Source of the DNA: Silene conica
Lineage: Eukaryota > Streptophyta > Magnoliopsida > Caryophyllales > Caryophyllaceae
Assembly (NCBI GenBank): GCA_029255685.2
Contig: CM055315.2
Location: 57,073,181-57,137,180, forward strand
Reading direction: 5' to 3'
Length of the DNA: 64,000 nt
Below, one piece after another: positions 21,265 through 31,567 of this stretch. Position 1 is the stretch's first letter; every line of letters begins with the position of its first letter. The notes under the pieces were generated by a model. That model saw only the letters and a list, made by a program, of their open reading frames with translations, had not been told where the DNA came from and did not search any database. Position numbers and translations under genes: made by a program.

Positions 21265-21761
21265 TAGGGGTGTTAACGAGTTGCGCCGAGTCCGAGTTTG
21301 GTCTTGCTCGACTTGTACTCGATTACCAAAACTCGTGCTCGAGCTGATCTCGAGGTTGAAAAAAATGTGCTCGTCACAAAGTTTGCGAGCTTTAACACGA
21401 TATCGAACCAAACTCTAGTCCAAATTGAGCAGACATAAAATTGTTTATTTTTTTTTATTTTTTTCTTCGGATATGTTTAATAACAAGGTTTGGAAGTTTT
21501 AAGTAAAATATTTAGCAAATCAACAAGATATTTGATATGTATGATACAAAGATATAATTGTGATAAAATACTTTTATAAAATATGATTTAATATCTGATG
21601 TAATCTCAAATGTTGGAGCCGCTCGCAAAGCTTTTCGAGTCGAGCCAGCCTTTGCTCGGCTTGACTCGTTAAACTCTCTAGCCGAGCCCAAGTTCGAGTC
21701 GAGCTTTGATCGAGCCGATCTCGAGTTGGTCGCGAGCTGTCTCGTCTCATTAAGAGCCCTA
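21265..21761. mobile_element. hAT-like non-autonomous element
   Basis: The ends are TAGGGGTGTTAACGAG and, inverted, TAGGGCTCTTAATGAG. Both termini are rich in CTCGAGC/GCTCG words, the centre is AT-rich and nothing is encoded. No convincing eight-base target duplication was found, so the class assignment rests on the termini. Confidence 0.55.
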
Positions 21762-21984
21762 ACTCCGGTACTAATGTGATTATATTTAACCATAAAATAA
21801 GGATCACATATGTCCATCTACTTTTTCAAATAGAAAATGATCTATTTAAAACAAGAGAATTTGCGATATTAATTCATAAACATATGCGCCTATTTATGAC
21901 ATGAAAGATTTTTACAAGCTTCTCACACAATAATACCCTTATTCCAATCTCCAACAACAAATACAAAAGAGTAGACACTTAAGA

Positions 21985-21990
21985 ACAATA

Positions 21991-22073
<83 letters not shown>
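21985..22073. repeat. (AAT)n microsatellite in the 3' UTR of the germin-like gene
   Basis: Nearly 30 uninterrupted AAT units (ATT on the gene's strand) start about nine bases after the TAG stop codon of the minus-strand gene at 22082. The repeat is therefore transcribed unless polyadenylation happens almost at once. Confidence 0.9.
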
Positions 22074-22076
<3 letters not shown>

Positions 22077-22081
22077 ATAAT

Positions 22082-22846
22082 CTAAAAGGTGGCCTGAAGG
22101 TAGTTGATAATCTTAGGGTCCAACTGGAAGGCTTTGCTAAGAACATCAACAGAAATAGGAGGTGTAGATCCGAAGGTAGCATTTGCAATGGTGATAACTC
22201 CTGGATTCTGACTGCTGAATGAGACTAATGACGCAGCGGGAGTGTTACCAATATTGAACTCAAAATGGATGGTCCCTTGTGGAAAAACAACAATATCTCC
22301 TTTGCTAATAATTTTGGAAATAAATTTGTTACCACCGGCTGCAAGGTTAGAGGTGACAAAGCCTACGTAGAGGGTTCCCTCTAAAACAGTCTGGACTTCA
22401 GTCCCACGAGGATGTGTATGGGGTGGATTGAGTCCACGGGGTGCGAAGTCGACACGAGCCATTGATATGCCTAACGTGTTAAGCCCTGGTAGTTGTGTTG
22501 CACTCACCGGAGTAACTGTGGAGCCTTGTGCATTATTGGTGGCTCGTGGTGTAAGTATTCCGTGGAAAATGAAATCGTCCAGCGTCACCTTCATAGGATT
22601 CTTGCAAAACAGTCCATTCACAAACACTACAACAAGAAGATCAAAATATAATTAGATTAAGGATAGTGTTTAAACGTTTTTATACAAAAATAGGAATGAT
22701 GGAAGAATAATGAATGGACACGTACATCCTTTTGTAAGATCTGTCTCTCCAACACAGAAATCTTGAAGCTGGGTGGGATCTGTGGCATGAGATACATAAA
22801 ATACAAGAGCTAGCAAAATAAAGGGAAGCATGTTACGTACGGCCAT
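22082..22846 (-). CDS. GLP: Germin-like protein, complete two-exon gene
   Basis: Exon 1 is 22846-22726 and exon 2 is 22626-22082, joined across a 99-bp GT/AG intron to give 221 residues, the usual length. A signal peptide (about residues 1-21) is followed by the two N-terminal cysteines (C31, C48) that form a disulfide in this family. The cupin barrel carries germin box 1, with metal ligands H110, H112 and E117 (HTHPRGTE), and box 2 with H161 (FPQGTIHFEFN). All four Mn-binding residues are present, as is a KGD tripeptide. Family knowledge points to an apoplastic, usually oligomeric glycoprotein linked to defence or superoxide dismutase activity; oxalate oxidase activity cannot be inferred. 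The ATG at 22846 begins the signal peptide. Nothing is broken. Confidence 0.93.
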
Positions 22847-22904
22847 ACTCTACTAATTATTATTTGTCTTAATATTATGATATTTTTGCATAAAATGTGT
22901 TGCC

Positions 22905-22912
22905 TTTTATAG
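22905..22912 (-). promoter_or_regulatory. TATA box of the germin-like gene
   Basis: CTATAAAA on the minus strand lies about 60 bases upstream of the start codon, a normal plant spacing. The Gypsy LTR starts only about 340 bp further upstream (23251). The interval 22913-23250 has no other recognisable feature. Confidence 0.65.
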
Positions 22913-23250
22913 GGAGACAATATTAATTAAAATTATAGACATTGATACGGTCTTTATTGGCGTCCTGAGTATGACAAAAAAGTCTAAGTTGAAGACATAA
23001 TACCAGGGTCGTGATCTCCTCATGTCTTGATTGTCTATATAATTCCAGTAGTGGTTGTAGGATATATTTTAATAATTTGCCAAATGCCCACCAAGCTGTG
23101 CTCGTGAAAATCTACCGCCTAATTTCTTCAGGATTAGTTGAAGACTTCTTATTTTCTATTCCTTTATTTTGTTTGTACGTTGTGGTTATATGTCAGTGCG
23201 ACTAATTGTAATGCAAATATAAAAAAATAGTAGTCATGGCACTAGAAATT

Positions 23251-23849
23251 TGCCGACTTAAAAAAATTACTGTTTTGTATGTCAACACGTGGCATCGCGT
23301 AGTTGGGCCAATATTCCATAAGAGGGTCCAAGTCAACAGATTGAGAAGAGTACCGAAGAAGGAGGTAGAAGCACGGAAGAATAAGGGAGAAGGAAAGCCT
23401 GCAGGTGCGCGGCTCAAGGTTACCCAAAATGGGCAAACAGGTAAAGAAGCCCAGAATAAAGAAGAATGAAAAGGAAGCTACAAAAGGAAGTCAGCAGACC
23501 GTTGGATAGGAGCTTGATCCAACGGTCCATAGGGAGAAAGGGGATATAAATATGTAAAGAATACACAATGTAAAGGTCATACCATCACTTAACACACTTT
23601 GCACATAGAGAAACCCAAGAAAATACTTGTAACACGAAACACATCCTGCAAGAACATTCTAGTGGAATTTGGAGGCCACCGTCCTCCCGCGATTTTTCCT
23701 TCAAAGGGTTTCCGCGTCATCATCTTCCTTGCATTCATTCATCTTCTAAAACACCTCATTTACAACTAATCACCCATAACTCACTCACATTCAAGTAAGA
23801 AATCACTATAACCTCTAAACTAAGTACTAGGTAAATTTTGACCTAAACA
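23251..23849 (+). repeat. 5' LTR of the Tat Gypsy element
   Basis: Ends GACCTAAACA directly before the primer-site region TTTTGGCGCCC. It is similar to 61615-62213 throughout except the first 25 bases. GGATATAAATATG near 23542 is a likely TATA region. Confidence 0.85.
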
Positions 23850-23930
23850 TTTTGGCGCCCACCGTGGGGCTATAGTGATTATTCAACCAAGAAGTGTGAA
23901 AAACCTAAACTCGTTGTAAACCTCTCAAAA

Positions 23931-26900
23931 ATGACGAACACAACTCCTCAAACAACCTCACAACCCATTTCCTCGGTGGTAGGCACCACCTCCACCTCAA
24001 TGGGGGCTATGGAAACCCCATCAACGGCAACAATGGCGCCCCTCAGCGGCAACACCCCCGCCCCAGGCGCAGTCAGGCACCACCACAAGTGGAACAGTGG
24101 CCGACCCAGGCGACACCGGTGGAGAAGCTCCAACTCCAGCCATGTGCAAAACCATGATGGAGGGAATTTTCGCCCTCCACCAAGCGGTAGATGGCCTGAA
24201 GAAGGACAACCAGGAGCTGAGGAAGTTAACCGTGACACAGAGCCAGCCTTCGCATGCCAGTGGGGCACCAGACGCGGGACTCAGGATCCCAAGGCCTCCA
24301 GGAAGCAGGAGCGAGACAAGGGCCATCCCCAACGAGCTGGTCACCAGGCTAGACCTTGCATGAGTAACTCCACCAGAATGAATCACACCCACAGGGCTGG
24401 GATACCTCTCCTTCGACCTCGATTCGCCTCCGCCGCAAATAGGAGCCCCAGGTAACGGACTTGTGAGATTACCCATTAATACTAACCATCATGGTAATGC
24501 AGGATTTTCGTCCACACCAACTCCGGGCTGGACGCAGGGGGAAGGATCGTCGGCAAGACACCCACTCCTACTGGGGGCTGGGTCATCCGGGTGCACTGCC
24601 CAGCAGACGCCGTCGATAATCCACACCACTCCGCTCAGTCAACCCATACTCAGTCAGCCTATGGTCGGTCAGACCTCTGGAGCACATGGGTATGCACCTT
24701 TCGCCCTTCCTCCTTGGAACCTTGCTAACCCTCTTGCAGGATCAAACCCTTGGGAGCACCGATACAAAGAGCTATGGGACTTGGTTAGCCGCATATCGGG
24801 GGTACCAAGGCCCCTGGAAAAGGCTGCCCCAGATAGCTACACAGATTCACCGTTCACCCACAACATAGTCTCGGTTGTAACAACCCGACCCGCCACCGTT
24901 GTAACACAAACCCAATAAGATGGGTGTGCACTTTTGGGCCTGTTAATTGTCCTCACTTAATCCCAAAAGCACAAGGCTTTGTTACTAAATGGTGGGTGGG
25001 AGCTATTATAAACATATCACAAGCCTCACATTCTACCGATGTGGGACAACTTTTCTTTCATACTCTTGGGGTGTTACAAACTTCCCCACTTAAAGAACAC
25101 AACGTCCTCGTTGTGCCTCAAACTTGACCACAGCCAAGCCCAGAATCCTCCCCCGCTAGGTTGGTGACCCGAGTACTCCCGACCACAGGCTCACCACACG
25201 GTCGCAGGGTCGCTCTGATACCATTTGTAACAACCCGACCCGCCACCGTTGTAACACAAACCCAATAAAATGGGTGTGCACTTTTGGGCCTGTTAATTGT
25301 CCTCACTTAAGCCCAAAAGCACAAGGCCTTGTTACTAAATGGTTGGTGGGAGCTATTATAAACATATCACAAGCCTCACATTCTACCGATGTGGGACAAC
25401 TTTTCTTTCATACTCTTAGGGTGTTACATCGGTGGACGTGCCCAAAGGTTTCGATCCCCCCAACATGACGAACTACGACGGAACGGCCGATCCAATAGAT
25501 CATGTCAACCAGTATAAGCAAAAAATGATGGTGGTGACAGCTTCCGGGCCCCTGAAGGAAGCATGCATGTGCAAGGGATTCAGATCCACTCTCTCAGGAG
25601 CCGCCCTCCAGTGGTTCGTCAGCCTCCCGAACTCCAGCATCTCCAGCTTTGCAAGATTGGTGAATGCATTCAACCAGCAGTTCGCCAGCAGCAGGAGACC
25701 AGAAAAGCAAACCAGTGACCTTTACCAGATCCAGCAGGATGATGGGGAATCCACTAGGGATTACCTGGCCAGATTCAACAAAGAGATGGTGTCCATACCT
25801 CACTGTGAGGAGAAGACTGCCATCCACGCCTTCCGCTGGGGGCTACCACAAGCCTCAGACCTATACAAAGATCTAACCAAATGGCCATGCACGGTGTACG
25901 CTCAGGTTCAGCAGAAGGCGTTGGATGCCATTCGGCTGGAGGAGGATGCAGGGCCTAGAAGGATCAGCTGCAGTACTGCATCCACCAGTAGGAAAGCCCC
26001 AGCAGATAGGCAGGAAAGATCGAAACCCTGCAGTAGGCCAGTGCACAAGGTCTCTGGAGGAAAAAGCTGGAAGAATGATCCGAACCTGCCGCCAAAGGTA
26101 CAAGAATATGGTTTCACTGTCAATCTTGCAGGATTAGTCAAGGCCCTGAAAGAGTTGGAAGAAAAAGTCAAGTGGCCCAAGAAGAGGGCAGAAGAAAGGA
26201 GCAAGGATGGGAGAGACACCAGCCTGAGGTGCGATTTCCATAACGAGGACATTGGACACACCACGGAGGACTGTGTCACCCTCAGAAAAGAGGTCAGGTA
26301 CCAATACGAGCAGGGGAACCTGAACCACATCTTGCCTAAGAGAACCAAGGTAAACGCGGCCCGTCAGGTAGCACCCTATAACCCTCCTATTTGCATTAGA
26401 ACCATTAACGTGATAACAGGGGGCTCGGAATTATGTGGGCTTATGTACTCCGCCGCCAAGAGACATGCGGCCAAAACCAAGGGAGACAAACCGGAGTTTT
26501 CGTGCAGGATCAGCACCCAGGATCTGCCAGCCGTCAGCTTCGACGAAACAGATGTTGAGGAAGGCGCGGAATACCATGATGACGGCCTGATCATCACCCT
26601 ATCCATAGGGAACTGCAGGGTAAAGAAAATCCTGGTAGACACTGGGAGCTCGGTCAACATTATCATGATGGAGACCCTGAAAAGCATGGGATTCGGGGAA
26701 GCAGACCTGACGAAGAAGACGGTACCTCTGGTGGGATTTAGCGGAGAAACCAAGCACTCCCTCGGGGAGATTCTTATCCCGACCTATGCCGGTGGAATCA
26801 ACAAACAGGTGAGGTACTTAGTAATTGATGGTCCCTCTACCTATAATGTTATCCTTGGCAGGCCGTGGATACACGACATGAAGGCCATCCCGTCTTCATA

Positions 26901-26979
26901 CCACCAGTGCCTCAAGTTCTCTACACCGTGGGGAGTTCAGACAATAAAAGGAAGCCAAGAAGAAGCAAGGAGTTGCTAA
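23931..26979 (+). pseudogene. Gypsy gag-protease gene, broken and interrupted
   Basis: The start ATG is at 23931. The N-terminal part changes frame before 24097 and has a TGA at 24361; the frame is then open to 24875, where a TRIM is inserted, and resumes at 25429. The gag core (NMTNYDGTADPIDH, then GAALQWFVSLP, then TSDLYQIQQDDGES) is the retrotransposon gag domain. A late CX2H-type knuckle remnant (CDFHNEDIGHTTEDC) follows. The protease has an intact DTGSS active site (ILVDTGSSVNII) and an ILGRPW flap-side motif. The frame ends at a TAA at 26977, followed by further in-frame stops near 27019 and 27068 before reverse transcriptase. The TRIM plus duplication is 558 bp, a multiple of three. 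Confidence 0.85.
24876..25428 (-). mobile_element. TRIM retrotransposon, 553 bp, intact ends
   Basis: Two 203-bp LTRs (24876-25078 and 25226-25428; TGTAAC...GTTACA) flank a 147-bp interior. On the minus strand the primer site reads TGGTATCAGAGCG directly against the 5' LTR, and an AAGTGGGGAAG purine tract abuts the 3' LTR. The target duplication TCGGT (24871-24875, 25429-25433) lies inside Gypsy gag. The LTRs differ at only a few positions. There is no coding capacity. No 5S-like promoter boxes of the Cassandra type were recognised. Confidence 0.93.
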
Positions 26980-27063
26980 AAGGTGGCACTCAAGCCTACA
27001 ACCACTCCTCCCCCAGCATAGCAATCACAGGAAAAGCAGTTTAGGGGGACCTATGAAGAACCC

Positions 27064-27564
27064 CCTTAGGTATAGGTGGAGGAAATTCCCCTGGACCTGC
27101 TGCATCCAGAAAGGAAAGTGCTAGTAGGAGCAGAGTGTACAGGTACCGTTCGGTCAGAATTGTTAAAGTTGTTAAAAGCTAACATTGATTGTTTTGCGTG
27201 GTCCCACGAGGACATGGTGGGAATAGATCCAAACATAATCTCACACAAGTTAAGTGTGAATCCCGGCTACAAGCCAGTTCAACAAAAAAGAAGGAAGTTT
27301 GCTGCAGAAAGAAATCAGGTGATAAACCAGGAGGTAGATGACCTCCTGGCCGCAGGAAAAATCAGGGAGGTAAGTATCCAGAGTGGTTGTCAAACGTAGT
27401 GGTGATCCCCAAGAAGAATGGGAAGTGGAGAGTATGCGTAGACTTCACCGACTTGAACAAAACATGCCCCAAGGACCCGTTCCCCCTTCCGCACATAGAC
27501 GCTATGGTGGACGCAACAGCAGGCCACGAGATGCTGACGTTTCTGAACGCATGGAGTGGATATT
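27064..27564 (+). pseudogene. Gypsy reverse transcriptase, first part
   Basis: It starts in the linker (VEEIPLDL) and runs through the N-terminal region (NIDCFAWSHEDM) into the RT fingers (NVVVIPKKNGKWR, VDFTDLNKTCPKD, PFPLPHIDAMVD). A one-base frameshift lies near 27370. At 27564, right after the AWSGY motif, Copia A interrupts the gene; the reading resumes at 55869-55873 beyond it. Confidence 0.88.
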
Positions 27565-28789
27565 GTTGGGAAATGTGTCCTCAACAATAGTGCGATCACA
27601 TAATTAAATCTCATGACGAGAATGCGCAAGGGATGATACAAAATTATATTAGTCAACTGACCAACATTAATCGGTAATGATTGACTAGCTAGAGTTTGAC
27701 ATTACCGTCGTATGACGGTGATGGTCAGTTGATCCCTTTAGGTCACACCTATAGGACAATTCCCTTAAATTGATAAAGTGATCAAATGTATATTGATACG
27801 ATTTGATCATATTCCTTAAACTCGTATATCGAGAAATCAGAGGTTAAATCTTATTGTAAGATATATGTTTAAAATTGAAACGTGTCAATTGTTAAACAAT
27901 AAACGATATTTTATAATATCGTAATTAGAATGAATTGGGCTATATATAATACAAAGGTTGTAAATCGTATTGACGATAAATTATCATTTAAATTTGTAAT
28001 TTCGAATTACTTGTCAATTGATAAATATAATTTATTTAAATATACAATATTTATATGATAAATATTTATATCAATATAATTGTATTTTATTAACTAAACA
28101 CATATAAGATGGCACATAATATACAATCTTACATTTGACAATTTTATAAAATGAAATCCATATTATGCTTAAGTTGGGCGGCTAAATGGGTGTGGTTGTG
28201 GGTGATTATTGGGTATTAAACACACCTTAATCATCATGTTTAAAGGTATATCTTTGAAACACAATCTAGGCCACCCTAAGTTGCATGGGTTAGAGAACTT
28301 GTCTCCCCTTTGTAGCTCCCCATACCCGGCCTCCCACTAACCTAAGCAACACCATTTAAAATGTTGTTGCATGCTCACAACTCATTCTAATGCTTGCATA
28401 ATTTTCTAAGTTTGAGAAAAACTAAGAAAAATCGTCTAGATATTATTATAAGATAATAACAATACTAATTATATAATAGATATAAGATTAGTATAATAAG
28501 TTCATATTAGAACTTATATTGTTTAAGGAAAAACGGTTTCTTGTACTAGCATACTCGAGATTTCGGATCATTTGAGGGTTGTCTTGGTGCATCACTAAGG
28601 AGGTGTTCTTGTTGAATACTTGGAGGATCATCCTAGCATTTTGTTTGGACCGTGTGTAAGGTTTCAAATCTTCTATTTCCGCATAATGTTATTAGCATGC
28701 ATAAGATCTAAAGTTTGTTTAATTAAAATGTTAATTAATTTTGTTAGTATGACTAAAAGTATTAGTTTATGAGATAACTAAACCTAACA
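27565..28789 (+). repeat. 5' LTR of Copia A
   Basis: TGTTGGGAAATG...CCTAACA. It contains a perfect palindrome around ACGATATTTTATAATATCGT near 27902-27921. The family is related at its start to the LTRs of Copia C and of the fragments at 1886 and 18591. Confidence 0.92.
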
Positions 28790-29998
28790 ATTGGTATCAG
28801 AGCAACTAGGTTGTTTGCATGCTTTTCGTTTACGTTTTTACGGAGTTATTAGGATAACAAAAATAAAATTGATATTTCGTTTAATATATGATATGGCCGA
28901 AATTTTTTAAGCATGAATACCTACTGTTTCTAAAATGTTTTTAGAATATTTGGAATATATTTTGCATATATATTGTTCATTGGTATATTTATTTTCGGTT
29001 TTATTACTTTTTAATGGTTAAAAATTGTTTAATTTGGGAAAAATAGTTAAAATCATCTTTTGGCCAAGAGTTTTCAGTATGTTATCACATGTATATCCTA
29101 TGTTTTGAATATGAATTTTCGTAAATTATGGAGTAATAATACATGAGATATGAATTTTAAATGTTAAAATGCAATAAGATGAATAAAAATGGGTTTGTAT
29201 AGTTATATTTGGAATTTGACAATAAAATTTTATGAGTATGTCACATGCAATATTTAAAATGTATGCTAAATTTTCCAGAAATTTATCTCATATATTGCAT
29301 TATTATAGATTTTTAATGTAAAAATCGGGTAATTAGTGACATTATTTCGACTTAATAGTTTAAGTTGGAATTTAGCCATAAATATTTAACACGATGACAT
29401 ATATATTATTTCCAGCATGTATAAAAATTTTGAGATTTTTATCTTATTTTATGCTTGAGAAATAATTTTAAAGGTTAAAATTGTACGATATATGACGAAA
29501 ATCGTTAAAATTTGCAATAGTTGTTAAAATGGCCGGAAATTTTAACCCATATTAGTCATATATGATATTTTCATCACCATAATTATCTTGGGAGCCAAAA
29601 GTTTCTGTTTTATTTAATTTTAATTTGTTGAAAAGTTGCATTTAAAATTGAATAATAAGAGTCATATTTATTGAAATTTCGGCTAATTGGGCAGTGTTAA
29701 TTTATTTTTCTGTCCATTTTATGTTCTTAAAGTGTTTTGGAAAGTGTAAAAATATTATTAGTATCTTATTTGCATTTATGGATCTAATTATTGAATTTTC
29801 CGACTTAAAATGCTCGTTTTACGTCTTATTTTCGAAATAAATATTAAAACCGTATAAATTATAATATTTTAAGGTTCTGAAATTTTAAGAACATTCTAGA
29901 ATTTTCAAAATTTAAACTTTGAAATTTTCGAAATTTTTATGACTCTTTTTTATTTTTATATTATTTTTCCCGTAAAAACGAGTAATACCGAACAATAT
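28790..29998 (+). other. Leader of Copia A, first part
   Basis: The primer site for initiator Met-tRNA (TTGGTATCAGAGCAA, 28791-28805) is followed by about 1.2 kb of AT-rich untranslated sequence with no open frame. It is cut at 29998 by Copia B and resumes at 41464. Confidence 0.8.
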
Positions 29999-31480
29999 TG
30001 TTGAACCATATATTCAAATATATATATAGTATATATGTTTATGTTTTGATAATGACAAAGTCTAGTTATTTATATATTATATACTCGTATGTATAATCGT
30101 GTGCTAAGTGTACAGAACATTAGTAACAAGATCTAATCTATCAAGTATAAAAGATTCAAGCACATTAGTCAATGAATTGACTAAGTCGAAGATTGATAGA
30201 AGATCACAAGCGCGCATAATGAACTAAAGTTGTATTCGTCAACTATAGCTTTAGTACAAGATGGATTCAAGTTATAGCCCGTAGCTATAACTCTATATCA
30301 TGAAGAAATGATCAAGACTTATGTGTGTTTTAGTTGACACAATTGTTTCCTAATTTGTGTCGTGTAGTATTAGTGGTTCAATGGTATTCTATTTTAAATA
30401 TGGAATTGTTAATCTTAATAGGATTATATAAAATATCTTTTGGTTAAATAAGAAATAAATAAATATCTTATGAGATAATTATTTATTACTAAAATAAACT
30501 AAAGATTTTTATATGATTTTAATTGTCAAAAATATATAGTCTAAATATAGTTTGTTTCGATTTTGGAAATCGTGTGATATGCCACATTACCAAATCGTGT
30601 AGGACTTGCTTAAATAAATATCATGTATTTATTTAATGTCCTAAATAAACTAAGATTATATTATGGTAATATATTTTATTATCTTTGACATGATTTAGGA
30701 AGTTGATTTAATAAGGATACTAATTGTTTATTATATAAAGATCTTTCCTAAATATGAATTAGGAAATTGATTCCTTATATAATACACATAGTACATTATT
30801 ATATCTTTCCTAAATATATTAAGATTAGATTTATGGTAGTATTACTAAAAGACTAGTATTCTAGTTTTAAGTAATATTCCTAAATCATCTAGGGATAGAA
30901 ATACCTAGATACATATTCTATATAAATAGACTACCTATGACACATTAATTCATACGAAATACACAACACACATACACGCAAATCAAGAGAGAGCCGTTGG
31001 TCATATACTTCAATATTCGAGCTTATCATTGTCATATCCGATTCAAGATTCAAGTGCTCAAGCATTGATCTTATTCATTCAAGATTGTAACACCAAGAAA
31101 ACATTGAAGACTTTATCTTATTTACGTAAGATAGATTGAGTATTTAGCGGTACTCGTTGTAAGACAAATATTTAACGGTATTTGTCGTAGCTAGATATTT
31201 AACGGTATCTAGATTGAGTTGTGACTAACATCAAAGTCGCACGAGTAGGGTTGATAAAATTGTAATCCAGAGTTGGTACTAATTTTATTAATCGAGAATA
31301 GTGGACGTAGGTCTCAGAGTGTGAGACTGAACCACTTCAAAAATATCGTGTCTCTACTTTATTATTGCTCTACTCAACGATCATCATACAACTACACACA
31401 CATCGAAGAAGATTTTAAAAAGAAGGCATACTCAATTCAACCCCCCCCTTCTTGAGTATATTATATCAATAGACTCTTCA
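29999..31480 (+). repeat. 5' LTR of Copia B
   Basis: It begins TGTTGAACC and ends TCTTCA. A TATA box (CTATATAAATAGA, from about 30918) precedes a run of four hairpins at 31114-31212, which would lie in the transcribed part. A stem AGTTATAGC/GCTATAACT lies at 30270-30292. A 60-residue frame at 31273 starts with GTG and is not a gene. Confidence 0.93.
31114..31212 (+). promoter_or_regulatory. Four consecutive hairpins with a near-constant loop in the LTR
   Basis: The stems are TATCTTA/TAAGATA (31114-31133), GAGTA/TACTC (31138-31155), GACAAATA/TATTTGTC (31163-31186) and CTAGATA/TATCTAG (31191-31212). The loops are TTTACG, TTTAGCGG, TTTAACGG and TTTAACGG. Stem sequences differ completely while pairing stays perfect. 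The array lies about 190 bp downstream of the TATA box, hence in the RNA. It is repeated in the 3' LTR at 41092-41190. The role is unknown; packaging, polyadenylation or translation control are guesses. Confidence 0.8.
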
Positions 31481-31567
31481 ATTGGTATCAGAGCCTCGTG
31501 CTCTTGATCGCCTAGCCGCGTGAGTTTTGATCCTTCTATTGATTCTATATTATATACTCTTTCATCT

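Noticed and set aside
23931..24476. Several overlapping frames on both strands in the Gypsy gag leader
   Set aside because: High GC content gives shadow frames; only the + frame continuous with the gag core is kept.
24876..25428. Cassandra-type TRIM
   Set aside because: The 5S-rRNA-like promoter boxes typical of Cassandra are not visible in the LTR.
31273..31455. 60-residue frame present twice (also 41251-41433)
   Set aside because: It lies inside the Copia B LTRs, starts at GTG, and is duplicated only because the LTR is.
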